Program-made: the position numbers and the translations under genes | Assembly: GCF_009765835.1 (NCBI RefSeq) | Contig: NZ_LMUS01000006.1 | Coordinates: 1,818,438-1,882,437, forward strand | Length of the DNA stretch: 64,000 nucleotides | Direction: 5' to 3' | Source: Granulicella sp. L56 | GTDB taxonomy: Bacteria > Acidobacteriota > Terriglobia > Terriglobales > Acidobacteriaceae | The notes under the pieces: generated by a model | The model's input: only the letters and a program-made list of their open reading frames with translations | What the model was told of the DNA's origin: nothing | Database searches by the model: none | Shown: positions 36,232-45,331 of the stretch, in pieces | Numbering within the stretch: the first letter of the stretch is position 1 | How the letters are laid out: each line of letters opens with the position of its first letter

Positions 36232-37821
36232 CTACAAAATATAACGAGACAGGTCCTGGTCCTTCACAATCGAAGCGACTTGCTGCCGCACGTACTCCGG
36301 GTCTACCACAATGACCTTCTCCACGCCATTCGCCGTCTGGCGCTCGATCACAGGGAGCGGAGGAGCGGCCTTTTCGCCCTCTTTCAGCGGCGCCGAAGCC
36401 CCAATCTCGCCCACAACGCCCTCTTCTGTCACCTCGGTGCGAGGGCTCTTGAACAGGTCGGGGGCCTGGAAGCTGATCTCGTCCAGCACCCGCTCCAGAA
36501 TCGTGTGTAGCCGCCGCGCGCCAATGTTTTCAGTCGTTTCGTTCACACGGAACGCGAATTGAGCCATCTCCGCAATGGCCTCCTTGGTGAACTCCAGCTT
36601 CAGGCCCTCTGTCTCCAGCAGTGCGGTGGCTTGTTTCACCAGCGACGACTTCGGCTCGGTCAGAATCCGCACAAAGTCATCTACCGTCAACGACTGTAGC
36701 TCTACCCGGATGGGAAAACGGCCTTGCAACTCAGGAATCAGGTCGCTGGGTTTGGAGACATGGAAAGCTCCAGCGGCAATGAACAAGATGTGGTCAGTCG
36801 AGACCATCCCATACTTGGTGTTGACCGTAGTTCCTTCAACGATGGGGAGAATGTCGCGCTGCACGCCCTCGCGGGATACATCCGGGCCGTGGCCGCCTTC
36901 GCGTCCAGCGATCTTGTCGATCTCATCGAGAAAGACCATTCCCGAATCCTCGACCCGCTCCACGGCCAGCCGGTTTACCTGATCCATGTCGATCAGCCGG
37001 TTCTCCTCCTCCTGCACCAGGTATTCAAATGCATCGGAGACCTTCATCTTGCGCTTCTTGGTCCGGTTGCCAAACAACCCCGGCAGCATGTCCTTCAGGT
37101 TGATGTCCATCTCTTCCGAGCCTTGATTGCTGAAGACCTCAAAGCTGGGCTGGTTGCGGTCGCGCACGTCGAGTTCGACCATGCGCTCGTCGAGCTTGCC
37201 CTCGCGGAACTGCTGGCGCAACTTCTCCCGCGTTCGCTGCTCGCGCTCGCCCGGCTTCTCGTCGTCATCGTCGTTCGTCGGAGTGGCCGCAGGCAACTGA
37301 ATCACGTTGCTCCCGGCCTCGTGGGTCGCCGCAGCGGCGGTAGTAGCCGCAGGGGTAGGAGTAGGCGGCAGCAGCAGGTCGAGCAGGCGGTCTTCGGCTG
37401 CAAGCTCGGCCTTGTCTTCCACCTCGTCCATCTTCTCTTCGCGCACCATGTCGATGGCGATCTCCACCAGGTCGCGCACAATCGACTCGACGTCGCGGCC
37501 AACGTAGCCGACCTCGGTAAATTTGCTGGCTTCTACCTTCAAAAAGGGCGAATTCGTCAGCTTGGCCAGCCGACGCGCAATCTCGGTTTTGCCAACGCCG
37601 GTCGGCCCGATCATGATGATGTTCTTGGGCATGATCTCTTCGGCAAGCTCGGGTGGGAGCTTCTGTCGCCGCATCCGGTTCCGCAGCGCGATGGCCACGG
37701 CCCGCTTGGCCGCATGTTGCCCAACAACGTACTTGTCCAGCTCCGCGACGATCTCTCGCGGCGTCATCTCATCGAGCGCAAGCGCCTGATCGTCCGCAGT
37801 TCCCGGTAAAAAAATTGCCAT
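36232..37821 (-). CDS. hslU: HslU, ATPase subunit of the HslVU protease
   Basis: The product has 529 residues against about 445 in E. coli. The start [17 protein letters not shown] and Walker A GPTGVGKT (72-79) are classical, as is [12 protein letters not shown] for Walker B. The C-terminus DLSRYIL matches the tail that inserts into HslV to activate it. Two extra segments explain the length: an Ala/Thr/Asp-rich linker in the I domain (about 150-190), and about 40 residues before the final helices (about 460-500). HslU unfolds substrates and feeds them to HslV. It begins nine bases after hslV. Confidence 0.95.
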   Translation of the reverse strand: MAIFLPGTADDQALALDEMTPREIVAELDKYVVGQHAAKRAVAIALRNRMRRQKLPPELAEEIMPKNIIMIGPTGVGKTEIARRLAKLTNSPFLKVEASKFTEVGYVGRDVESIVRDLVEIAIDMVREEKMDEVEDKAELAAEDRLLDLLLPPTPTPAATTAAAATHEAGSNVIQLPAATPTNDDDDEKPGEREQRTREKLRQQFREGKLDERMVELDVRDRNQPSFEVFSNQGSEEMDINLKDMLPGLFGNRTKKRKMKVSDAFEYLVQEEENRLIDMDQVNRLAVERVEDSGMVFLDEIDKIAGREGGHGPDVSREGVQRDILPIVEGTTVNTKYGMVSTDHILFIAAGAFHVSKPSDLIPELQGRFPIRVELQSLTVDDFVRILTEPKSSLVKQATALLETEGLKLEFTKEAIAEMAQFAFRVNETTENIGARRLHTILERVLDEISFQAPDLFKSPRTEVTEEGVVGEIGASAPLKEGEKAAPPLPVIERQTANGVEKVIVVDPEYVRQQVASIVKDQDLSRYIL

Positions 37822-37830
37822 AAACTTCCC

Positions 37831-38469
37831 TTACTCCGCCTTCAACTCTTCAATCGTCATCTGGTCGTTCGTGTAGATACAGATCTGACCGGCAATCTTT
37901 AGACTCTTGACCGCGATCTCTCGCGCCGACAGATCCGTATTTTCCATCAGCGCTCGCGCGCTCGCCAGCGCATAGCTGCCGCCGCTGCCGATGGTGGCAA
38001 TGCCTTCATCGGGGTCGATTACATCGCCCGTCCCGCTCAGCAGAAATGTTTGCTTGGGATCGGCCACAATCAGCAGGGCCTCAAGCTGTCGCAGCATCTT
38101 GTCGGTGCGCCAGTCCTTGGCAAGCTCCACCGCGGCGCGGCCAAGATTTCCGGCGTACTGCTCCAGCTTGGTCTCGAATCGCGCAAACAGCGAGAAGGCA
38201 TCCGCCGTCGATCCGGCGAAACCGGCCAGAACTTTATCCTGATAGAGACGGCGAATCTTCTTCGCCGAGCCCTTCATGATCGTGGATCCGAGCGACACCT
38301 GCCCATCGGCGGCCATGACGACCGAGTCGCCGCGCCGTACGCAGATCACAGTAGTCGAGCGGATACGCCGACCCTCACCCAGATCGAGCGGGTGGGCGAG
38401 CGGAGCAGAGGCAGCTTTCAGGCGGGTTTTCTCACGAATTGGGGACGAGGAAAGAGGCTTCATGGGCAC
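37831..38469 (-). CDS. hslV: HslV, proteolytic subunit of the HslVU protease, with N-terminal extension
   Basis: The product has 212 residues. The core [20 protein letters not shown] matches the HslV N-terminus, in which the catalytic Thr normally follows the initiator Met. Here it is preceded by about 38 residues ([14 protein letters not shown]...) and no start codon lies directly before the Thr pair. Either a propeptide is removed or translation starts elsewhere. The rest ([36 protein letters not shown]) is standard. It lies 26 bases after mntH on the same strand and nine bases before hslU. Confidence 0.93.
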   Translation of the reverse strand: MPMKPLSSSPIREKTRLKAASAPLAHPLDLGEGRRIRSTTVICVRRGDSVVMAADGQVSLGSTIMKGSAKKIRRLYQDKVLAGFAGSTADAFSLFARFETKLEQYAGNLGRAAVELAKDWRTDKMLRQLEALLIVADPKQTFLLSGTGDVIDPDEGIATIGSGGSYALASARALMENTDLSAREIAVKSLKIAGQICIYTNDQMTIEELKAE

Positions 38470-38495
38470 TCCTCAGTATATCGTCAACCCGCTGC

Positions 38496-39884
38496 CTAGC
38501 CGCCGAAGGCGATCTGCTCCAGCAGCACGACATTCAGCGTAAGGATGATGCCAACTGCCACCCATCCTGCGATCTTCGTTCGCCTTGCGCTGACAAACGT
38601 CTTCATCACCGTCTGCCGGTTGGTCAGGATCAGCAGCGGAATCAGTGCAAACGGCAGCGTGAAGCTCAATACCACCTGCGAAAGGATCAGAATCTTCAAC
38701 GGATCGAGCCCTACCCCGATCACCAGCAACGCTGGAATGATCGTAATCAGCCGCCGCAGAAAGATAGAGAACTTGATATCGAGAAACCCTTCGATAATCA
38801 CCTGTCCAGCCATCACACCCACGGTCGAAGAGGAAAGTCCGGAGCACAGCAAGGCCACGGCGAACACTGTAGCCGAGACCGGCCCCAGCAGTGGACCCAG
38901 CGTCTCGTGCGCCTGCTCGATGGTCGTGACAGGATTAGCCAAGTGCGAAAACGCAACGGCCGCCATCAGGATCATCGCTGAATTAATGAGCCATGCTCCG
39001 TTCATCGCCACAAGCACATCAATCAACTCGAAGCGCAGATACTTGCGTCGGCGCGAAGACCCCGGCAGCATCGGCTTCTTCTTCAACTCCGCCACACGCG
39101 GCTGTACCAGCGCCGAGTGCAGATAGATCACATGCGGCATCACCGTCGCGCCGAGCATTCCCACAGCCACGTACAGACTGGTGTGAAGCTGTTTCGGATC
39201 GAGCGTCGGCAACAGCGTCCGGTACGCCGCCAGCTTCCAGTCCGGATGCACCAGGAAGACCTCGAAGCCGTAGCACAGCCCAATCACACCGACGAAGGCC
39301 ATGATGCCCCACTCCAGCCACTGGTAGCCCGCGAGATCCAGCGCCAGAATCAAAAACACCGCCACCGCAGAGATCAACGCCGCTGCAAACATCGTCTCCG
39401 TGCGCGTCCATCCATGTGCCAGCATCGCCGGGCCGACCAGAAGGTAAAGCCCCAGAGCCGCTCCCAGGAACTCTGCGAGATCGGTCGCAATGGCCGAGAC
39501 CTCTGCTGCCGCCCAGAGAAAGATCGTCATGGGCCGCGAAAAATGCTTGCGGCAGTTTTGCGGCAGCGTCAGCCCGGTCACAATCCCCAACTTGGCCGAA
39601 AGATACTGGATGAGAATGGCCATCGCATTCGACCACAACAGCACCCATAGCAGCCGATACCCAAACCGGCTGCCGCCTTCGATGTTGGTCGCGAAGTTTC
39701 CCGGATCGATATACGCTACCGAAGCCACAAACGCCGGCCCGAAGTACGTCCAAAGCTCGTTCCGCCGGAACTTGAAGCCGCGTGGAGCCGCCACCGATCC
39801 ACTCGCCGCCGTCAGCGCAACCGCCGAGTCAGCAACCGGTTCCGTCTCCGTACCGGCAGACGGCGATGATCGAAGGTCTGCCAT
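38496..39884 (-). CDS. mntH: Nramp-family manganese/divalent metal transporter MntH
   Basis: The product has 462 residues and about 11 helices. Helix 1 carries the metal-binding DPGNFATN and helix 6 has MPHVIYLHSAL, both diagnostic for Nramp transporters. It imports Mn(II), possibly Fe(II), with protons. An N-terminal extension of about 40 polar residues precedes the core. It is divergent from the mntR-like gene, and its promoter (TTGACG, 17 bases, TATACC) overlaps a TTAGG-N4-CCTAA box, so metal-dependent repression is expected. The first codon follows a GGAG Shine-Dalgarno. Confidence 0.93.
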   Translation of the reverse strand: MADLRSSPSAGTETEPVADSAVALTAASGSVAAPRGFKFRRNELWTYFGPAFVASVAYIDPGNFATNIEGGSRFGYRLLWVLLWSNAMAILIQYLSAKLGIVTGLTLPQNCRKHFSRPMTIFLWAAAEVSAIATDLAEFLGAALGLYLLVGPAMLAHGWTRTETMFAAALISAVAVFLILALDLAGYQWLEWGIMAFVGVIGLCYGFEVFLVHPDWKLAAYRTLLPTLDPKQLHTSLYVAVGMLGATVMPHVIYLHSALVQPRVAELKKKPMLPGSSRRRKYLRFELIDVLVAMNGAWLINSAMILMAAVAFSHLANPVTTIEQAHETLGPLLGPVSATVFAVALLCSGLSSSTVGVMAGQVIIEGFLDIKFSIFLRRLITIIPALLVIGVGLDPLKILILSQVVLSFTLPFALIPLLILTNRQTVMKTFVSARRTKIAGWVAVGIILTLNVVLLEQIAFGG

Positions 39885-39922
39885 GTCACTCCAAAAAGAG
39901 ATGTCAGGGAAGCGCCACCAAT

Positions 39923-39936
39923 TTAGGCTTCCCTAA
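39923..39936. promoter_or_regulatory. MntR/DtxR-type operator, box 1
   Basis: TTAGGCTTCCCTAA has TTAGG and CCTAA arms around four bases. It lies 17 bases (start to start) from box 2, in the mntH-mntR intergenic region, downstream of the mntH -10 on the mntH side. Confidence 0.7.
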
Positions 39937-39939
39937 TAA

Positions 39940-39953
39940 TTAGGTATACCTAA
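39940..39953. promoter_or_regulatory. MntR/DtxR-type operator, box 2 (perfect palindrome)
   Basis: TTAGGTATACCTAA is a perfect 14-bp palindrome that contains the mntH -10 hexamer. Binding of the regulator here would block RNA polymerase at mntH. Confidence 0.8.
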
Positions 39954-39971
39954 ATCATCGAAATGCGTCAA
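39943..39971 (-). promoter_or_regulatory. Promoter of mntH
   Basis: On the minus strand TTGACG (39971-39966) and TATACC (39948-39943) are separated by exactly 17 bases. This is a good sigma-70 promoter whose -10 is embedded in operator box 2. Confidence 0.7.
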
Positions 39972-39991
39972 ACTAATTCTGGAGTCAATGA

Positions 39992-40687
39992 ATGTCACCC
40001 CGCCAACAGGCAAACCGCAACAGCGAATCTGTCGATAACTACCTCAAGGCCATTCTGTCGCTGGGCGGCGGGGAGCAGCGCCGCGTCACCAGCACCGCCC
40101 TTGCCGATCATCTTGGTGTAGCTCCAGCCTCGATCACCAACATGCTGCAAAAACTGGCCGCCGCCCCCACGCCGCTGGTCGAATACGAACGCCATCGCGG
40201 GGTGCAGCTATCCGCGGCGGGGAAGCGCCGAGCGCTCGAAGTGCTGCGCCACCATCGCCTCATCGAGACCTTTCTCTACGAAGTCCTTGACTACCCCATC
40301 GAAGAGATCCACGAAGAGGCCGAGCGACTGGAGCACTTCATCTCTGAGCGCTTTGAAGAGCGGATCGCCGCCAAGCTGGGGCATCCTCGCATTGATCCGC
40401 ACGGTCACTCCATCCCCACCATGGAAGGCGAGATGACCGAACAGAATTCCATTTTGCTCACCGACGTTCAGCAGGAAGGGATCTTCGTCATCGACAGCAT
40501 CTCCGACCGAGACGCCCATACTCTGCGGCAGTTCAAAACCAGCGGCATCAAGCCCGGAGCTAGGCTTCGCGTCAGAAAAAAAACCGCGATTGAGGGCTAT
40601 TCTGTAAGTGTTGGCCGATCCTCTACGGCCTTCGACCTTTCACGCGAGGCTGCCGCCGACATCCGGCTCCTCCCTTGCGCGAAATAA
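39992..40687 (+). CDS. mntR: DtxR/MntR-family metal-dependent regulator
   Basis: The product has 231 residues. A winged HTH (SVDNYLKAILSLGG, TSTALADHLGVAPASITNMLQKL) is followed by the dimerisation and metal-binding domain (VLRHHRLIETFLYEVLDYP, HEEAERLEHFIS, HPRIDPHGHSIP). The C-terminal SH3/FeoA-like domain covers about 155-230. His and Glu residues in the second part match the family's metal ligands. It would sense Mn or Fe and repress the divergent mntH through the two TTAGG-N4-CCTAA boxes. The symbol is inferred from this context; an IdeR/DtxR iron role is possible. Confidence 0.9.
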   Translation: MSPRQQANRNSESVDNYLKAILSLGGGEQRRVTSTALADHLGVAPASITNMLQKLAAAPTPLVEYERHRGVQLSAAGKRRALEVLRHHRLIETFLYEVLDYPIEEIHEEAERLEHFISERFEERIAAKLGHPRIDPHGHSIPTMEGEMTEQNSILLTDVQQEGIFVIDSISDRDAHTLRQFKTSGIKPGARLRVRKKTAIEGYSVSVGRSSTAFDLSREAAADIRLLPCAK

Positions 40688-40696
40688 TCCAAAACC

Positions 40697-40734
40697 ACAC
40701 GGTTTGATCGCTGGTTTGACTCCGGGAACCGTGT
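40697..40734. repeat. Inverted repeat in the mntR-purD gap
   Basis: ACACGGTT and AACCGTGT (8 bp, perfect) enclose 22 bases, ten bases after the mntR stop and about 40 before purD. No T-run follows. It may be a weak terminator or part of the purD leader. Confidence 0.4.
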
Positions 40735-40774
40735 TGCCTACGCTCAAAGTTAGAGAACGGAGATACATCTGCAA

Positions 40775-42052
40775 ATGAAAGTTCTGGTAATCGGCGGCGG
40801 TGGCCGCGAGCACGCCCTTGTCTGGTCGCTCCTCAAATCGCTGCAGGTCAACGAGGTCGTTTGCGCTCCCGGCAATGGCGGCATCACGCAGATCGCCCGC
40901 TGTCTCCCTGTCGACGTCAATAGCCTTGCCTCCATGGTGGAGGCAGTCGAAGCCGAACGCCCTGACCTTACCGTCATCGGCCCGGAGGTTCCCCTCTCCC
41001 TCGGCATCGTCGACGAGCTGACTCGCCGCAATCTCCGTGTCTTTGGCCCGACGCAGGCTGCCGCCAAGCTCGAATCGAGCAAGGCCTTCGCTAAGGAATT
41101 TATGCAGCGCCATGGCATTCCTACTGCTGCCTACGCCGTCTGCACCACCCTAGATGAGGTGCGCGAGCAGCTCAATCATTTCACGCTGCCGGTTGTGGTC
41201 AAGGCCGACGGTCTGGCCGCAGGCAAAGGCGTGGTCATCTGCGAGACCCGCTTGCAGGCTGAATCCGCCGCCGCCGAGATGTTCAGCGGCGTGCTGCTCG
41301 GCACTCACGAGACCGAGATCGTGCTCGAAGAGTTCCTTACCGGCGAAGAGCTGTCGTTCTTTGCACTCTGCGACGGCAAACACGCTGCACCGATTGCCTC
41401 CGCTCAGGACCACAAGCGCGTCGGCGAGGGCGACACCGGCCCCAACACCGGCGGTATGGGAGCCTATTCGACCGATGGTCTTACCACGACGGCGATGCGC
41501 GAGTGGCTCACCAAAAACGTTGCGCAAAAGGTCGTCGACGGCATGGCGTCCGAGGGGCAGCCCTTCAAAGGCATTCTCTTCTGCGGCATCATGATGACTC
41601 CTCGCGGCCCGATGGTGCTCGAATTCAACACCCGCTTCGGCGATCCCGAGACCCAGGCCATCCTTCTCCGTATGCAGTCCAATATCGTCGACCTCTTTAA
41701 CGCCTCGATCGATGGCACAGCTAACGCGCTCGACATCAGGATGCATCCCGGTGCCAGCGTCTGCGTCATCGCAGCCAGCGGAGGCTATCCCGGCAAGTAT
41801 GCCTCGGGTAAGCCCATCCACGGCATTCCCGATCAGTCGGGCAAAGATGTAGTGATCTTTCACTCCGGCACCGCGATCAAGGACGGCCAGCTCGTCACCG
41901 CAGGAGGCCGCGTGCTGGCTATCACGGCGATGGCGCCTGACCTGCGCACTGCACTTGATCTTGCCTACGCCGAACTAGCGAAGATATCGTTCGAGGGGAT
42001 GCAATTCCGCCGCGACATTGGCCACCGCGCATTGGCATTGGAACAGAGGTAA
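40775..42052 (+). CDS. purD: Phosphoribosylamine-glycine ligase (GARS)
   Basis: The product has 425 residues, the normal length for monofunctional PurD. VIGGGGREHALVWSL at the N-terminus, the ATP-grasp segments (VVVKADGLAAGKGVVI, NTGGMGAYS) and EFNTRFGDPETQ are diagnostic. The enzyme joins phosphoribosylamine and glycine in de novo purine synthesis, using the product of PurF, encoded nearby on the other strand. It is followed after six bases by a DinB-family gene, probably in the same transcript. Confidence 0.95.
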   Translation: MKVLVIGGGGREHALVWSLLKSLQVNEVVCAPGNGGITQIARCLPVDVNSLASMVEAVEAERPDLTVIGPEVPLSLGIVDELTRRNLRVFGPTQAAAKLESSKAFAKEFMQRHGIPTAAYAVCTTLDEVREQLNHFTLPVVVKADGLAAGKGVVICETRLQAESAAAEMFSGVLLGTHETEIVLEEFLTGEELSFFALCDGKHAAPIASAQDHKRVGEGDTGPNTGGMGAYSTDGLTTTAMREWLTKNVAQKVVDGMASEGQPFKGILFCGIMMTPRGPMVLEFNTRFGDPETQAILLRMQSNIVDLFNASIDGTANALDIRMHPGASVCVIAASGGYPGKYASGKPIHGIPDQSGKDVVIFHSGTAIKDGQLVTAGGRVLAITAMAPDLRTALDLAYAELAKISFEGMQFRRDIGHRALALEQR

Positions 42053-42058
42053 AGAAAA

Positions 42059-42550
42059 ATGGTCGCGCTGACAGGCGAAGAGTTGCTGGCATGGAACGAC
42101 AAGACCGCCGAGCAATGGCGAAAGCTGTTGGAAGCTCATCCACACCTGCTGGCCGTGCCCTGTGACGTGGCCGGGGTCAAGACTGTTGGCGAGTTGATGC
42201 AGCATATTGTTGCGGCGCAACTGCGCTACGCGGAACGGCTCACCGGATCGCCCGCAACGGCGTACGACGAGATTAGATACGGCACCGCGGCCGAGCTGTT
42301 TGCGACCCACGTACAAGCAATGGATCTGTACCGCAGGCTTCTCGCCGATCCGGCCTATGACTGGAATGAAGAGGTAGAGTTCGTCACGCGGCGTGCAGGC
42401 ACTCTCGTGGCCACGCGCAAGACCTTCTTCATCCACGCCATGACCCACGGCATCCGCCACTATGCGCAGTTGGCCACGCTGGTGCGGCAACACGGCGTCG
42501 CGCCGGACTGGTCCATGGACTATCTGTTTATGGGGGCGCGGTGGGCTTGA
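42059..42550 (+). CDS. DinB/YfiT-family four-helix-bundle protein
   Basis: The product has 163 residues. The likely metal ligands are a His in ELMQHIVAAQLRYAERL (about residue 42) and the His pair in HAMTHGIRHYAQL (about 132-138), the arrangement of the DinB_2 superfamily. Members are metal-dependent thiol transferases or uncharacterised stress proteins; the substrate here is unknown. The start lies six bases after purD. Confidence 0.82.
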   Translation: MVALTGEELLAWNDKTAEQWRKLLEAHPHLLAVPCDVAGVKTVGELMQHIVAAQLRYAERLTGSPATAYDEIRYGTAAELFATHVQAMDLYRRLLADPAYDWNEEVEFVTRRAGTLVATRKTFFIHAMTHGIRHYAQLATLVRQHGVAPDWSMDYLFMGARWA

Positions 42551-42643
42551 GTTCCCGCCCCATTCCGCGAGGATCCACGTCCACAGTAAAAGGTACAACC
42601 TTTCATTGACATTCCTTCGGCACCACAATAAAGTGGCGCTGAC

Positions 42644-43522
42644 ATGAAAAAAGCCGCCGCTCTGCTTTTCTTTCTCGCGTCCTTCGCCTACGCGCAGAAG
42701 CGTCCCGCCATCACCGGCATCGCGTTCGTCCGCATGTATACGGCAGATCCAACGGCCTCCACTGCCTTTTACAAGGACAAACTGGGCTTCGACCGAAGCG
42801 AAAAAAACGGCATCGTCCACTATGCCGTCAATGACTCGCAATGGCTTGAGGTCGTTCCTCTGCCCACGCCCGCACCGCAGTCCCGAATTGCTGCCATCGC
42901 CTTCACTACTCGTAATGCCGCCGCGCTTGAGCAATATCTCAAGGCCCACGCAGTCGCCATCGACCAGCCTCTGCGCCACGGCAGTTTCGCGGTCCACGAC
43001 CCTGAAGGCCAATTGGTCATCTTCGTCCAGCAGCGCCCGACCTCATCGAAGGCGGTGTCGCCCCAGGCCACGGCTCGCCGTGTAATCCACACTGGCTTCT
43101 GGGTCCACGACCGCGCCAAAGAGGACCACTTCTGGCGCGACATCCTCGGCTTCCGTCCGCTTTGGTTCGGCGGCCAGCACGATGGCGAGACCGACTACGT
43201 CAGCAGCCAGGTCCCTGATGGCACCGACTGGATTGAGTACATGCTCAACCGCGAGGCCAACCCCAACCCGCATTCGCTCGGCAGTATGAACCACTTCTCG
43301 CTCGGCGTAGCCCACATGAGCGACGCCGTGCAGGCGCTCGCCCGCAACGGCTGCTCTGGCCCCGAGTGCCGCAAAACCCAGATGGGACGCGACGGCAAGA
43401 TTCAGCTCAACCTCTTCGATCCAGATCTTACCCGGGTGGAGTACATGGAGTTCAAGCCCTCCGGCCCCATCTGCTGCTCACCCTTCACCGGCCCTCCGCC
43501 TACCGAGACAGAGAACCGTTAG
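42644..43522 (+). CDS. Secreted VOC-superfamily protein with two glyoxalase-like modules
   Basis: The product has 292 residues. A Sec signal (MKKAAALLFFLASFAYAQ) precedes a first VOC module (about 25-135, with MYTADPTASTAFYKDKLGFD) and a second (about 143-280, with HTGFWVHDRAKEDHFWRDILGF). His and Glu residues at the start and end of the modules could hold a metal. VOC folds catalyse isomerisation, epoxide opening or ring cleavage; export to the periplasm is unusual and no substrate is evident. It lies 93 bases downstream of the DinB gene. Confidence 0.8.
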   Translation: MKKAAALLFFLASFAYAQKRPAITGIAFVRMYTADPTASTAFYKDKLGFDRSEKNGIVHYAVNDSQWLEVVPLPTPAPQSRIAAIAFTTRNAAALEQYLKAHAVAIDQPLRHGSFAVHDPEGQLVIFVQQRPTSSKAVSPQATARRVIHTGFWVHDRAKEDHFWRDILGFRPLWFGGQHDGETDYVSSQVPDGTDWIEYMLNREANPNPHSLGSMNHFSLGVAHMSDAVQALARNGCSGPECRKTQMGRDGKIQLNLFDPDLTRVEYMEFKPSGPICCSPFTGPPPTETENR

Positions 43523-43843
43523 GGACCTTTTATAAGTCCTGGTTTTGAAGGGACGCGGCTTCAGCCGCGTCGTAAATCATTCTTATGGAAAGAGGCTTTA
43601 GCCTCTGAGGGAATCCTTGGAAATTTAATCAGGTTTTCCCTGGAGCGATGAGTCTGAAGAAGTATAGGACGGGCCTTCAGCCTTAGCTATTCTGCCGGAA
43701 CATGACCCAGGGCGTTGCCATGGGCTGGTATAGCGCGGGCCTTAGGACCTTGCCAGTGAGACTTCCATACGAGAGCGGTTTTGCTTGGTTCTTGATCGGT
43801 GTCATCGGTGCAGATCGGTGTTAAGCCTCTGTGCAATCACGCA
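43523..43843. repeat. Repeat-filled intergenic region between the VOC gene and purF
   Basis: This 321-base gap between convergent genes holds no gene. It contains the hairpin GACGCGGCT-TC-AGCCGCGTC (43552-43571) and the hairpin AGAGGCT-TT-AGCCTCT (43591-43606). Two further imperfect GGGCCTT[CA] units lie near 43665-43680 and 43736-43748, and family B repeat copy 2 is at 43792-43827. The hairpins share the GGCTT[CT]AGCC core with 5603-5620. Confidence 0.7.
43792..43827 (+). repeat. Dispersed repeat, family B, copy 2
   Basis: It is nearly identical to 33188-33222 (three ATCGGTG units, ending GTTAAGCC). It lies 16 bases beyond the purF stop, the same distance as copy 1 from the flavoprotein stop. 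Confidence 0.7.
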
Positions 43844-45331
43844 TTAAACACTCACCGTAGCTGGCAAAATCTCCGAAACATCCACCCACTGCGTGGGATA
43901 GTTTCCGGTGTAGCAAGCCGTGCAATACGTGTTCGGCTCGGCATCGCCCTCGGTGCAGCAATGAACCAACCCATCCAGCGAGAGATAAGCCAGCGAGTCT
44001 GCCTCGATAAACTTGCGAATCTCTTCTACGGAGTTATTCGCAGCGATCAGGTCCTTTTTGCTTGGAGTATCCACTCCATAAAAACAAGGAGAAATCGTAG
44101 GCGGACACGAGATGCGCAGATGCACTTCCTTCGCTCCCGCAGCGCGAACCATGCGCACAATCTTCCGCGAAGTTGTTCCCCGGATGATCGAGTCGTCGAT
44201 CAACACGACTCGTTTGCCTTCGAGCAGCGACCGCACCGGGTTCAGCTTCATCCTTACGCCAAAGTCTCGCACCCGCTGCTCGGGCTGAATGAAGGTGCGC
44301 CCAACATAATGGTTGCGGATCAGGCCAAGATTGAAAGGAATTCCTGACTCCTCCGCATAGCCAATCGCCGCGGTCACGCCGGAGTCCGGTACCGGAACGA
44401 TCAGGTCAGCAGGAACACCCGAATCGCGCGCCAACTGCCGGCCCATCTCCGCCCGCGACTGCTGTACCCAGCGTCCAAAGATCTTCGAGTCAGGCCGCGC
44501 AAAATAAACATGCTCGAAGATGCAGCTCGCCTGTTTCGTCGTCGTGTCGAAGTAGCGGCTGGTCACGCCATCCTCCGACACCATAATCAATTCGCCCGGC
44601 TTTACCTCGCGCTCGTACTTGGCGTGCAGCAGATCGAAGGCACAGGTCTCCGAGGCAAATACAAACGTATCCGGAGCGCCGTTCTCGCCTGCAATCCTTC
44701 CCATCGCCAGCGGTCTGAATCCATGGGGATCGCGCGCCGCAAAGATGCGGTTGCGCGTCATCATCACAATCGAAAACGCGCCCTCGACCTGCGATAGCGA
44801 ATCGGCGATGCAGTCCACCAAGGTGTTTTCTTTGGAGTGCGCGATCAACTGGATGATGATCTCCGAGTCCGATGTCGTCTGGAAGAGCGCGCCATCGCGC
44901 TCCAGCCGCTCCCGCGCCGTACCCAGGTTCACCAGGTTGCCGTTATGCGCAATGGCGATCAAACCCTTGGTGCTTTCGACCGAGATCGGCTGCGCGTTCA
45001 GCAGAGCCGAATCACCTGTCGTCGAGTAGCGCGTATGCCCAATCGCAATATGCCCAGGCAGCTTCGCGAGCACATCGTCGGTAAAGATCTCCGACACCAG
45101 GCCCATGCCCTTGATGTCGTTCACATTCTGCCCATCGGCTGAGGCGATGCCGCCGGACTCCTGCCCGCGATGCTGCAACGAATACAGGCCCCAGTAGGTC
45201 ATCCGCGCCGCATCGGGATGGTTATAGATCGCCATCACGCCGCACTCTTCGCGCAGCTTATCGAACGGGGTACCGTCCTCTTCGTCCATCTCTTCTATTG
45301 GATTGTTCTGGAGTGCAAGCAAGTTATCCAT
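43844..45331 (-). CDS. purF: Amidophosphoribosyltransferase
   Basis: The product has 495 residues. A 29-residue propeptide precedes the nucleophile Cys30 (REECGVMAIYNHP), and LYSLQHRGQESGGIA follows. The phosphoribosyl site is VVLIDDSIIRGTTSRKIV. Cys residues in ISCPPTISPCFYG and YCTACYTGNYP indicate the Fe-S-containing Bacillus-type enzyme whose propeptide is cleaved. It makes phosphoribosylamine from PRPP and glutamine, the first step of purine synthesis. Its start codon shares one base with the purL stop (TAATG), so the two are coupled. Confidence 0.96.
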   Translation of the reverse strand: MDNLLALQNNPIEEMDEEDGTPFDKLREECGVMAIYNHPDAARMTYWGLYSLQHRGQESGGIASADGQNVNDIKGMGLVSEIFTDDVLAKLPGHIAIGHTRYSTTGDSALLNAQPISVESTKGLIAIAHNGNLVNLGTARERLERDGALFQTTSDSEIIIQLIAHSKENTLVDCIADSLSQVEGAFSIVMMTRNRIFAARDPHGFRPLAMGRIAGENGAPDTFVFASETCAFDLLHAKYEREVKPGELIMVSEDGVTSRYFDTTTKQASCIFEHVYFARPDSKIFGRWVQQSRAEMGRQLARDSGVPADLIVPVPDSGVTAAIGYAEESGIPFNLGLIRNHYVGRTFIQPEQRVRDFGVRMKLNPVRSLLEGKRVVLIDDSIIRGTTSRKIVRMVRAAGAKEVHLRISCPPTISPCFYGVDTPSKKDLIAANNSVEEIRKFIEADSLAYLSLDGLVHCCTEGDAEPNTYCTACYTGNYPTQWVDVSEILPATVSV

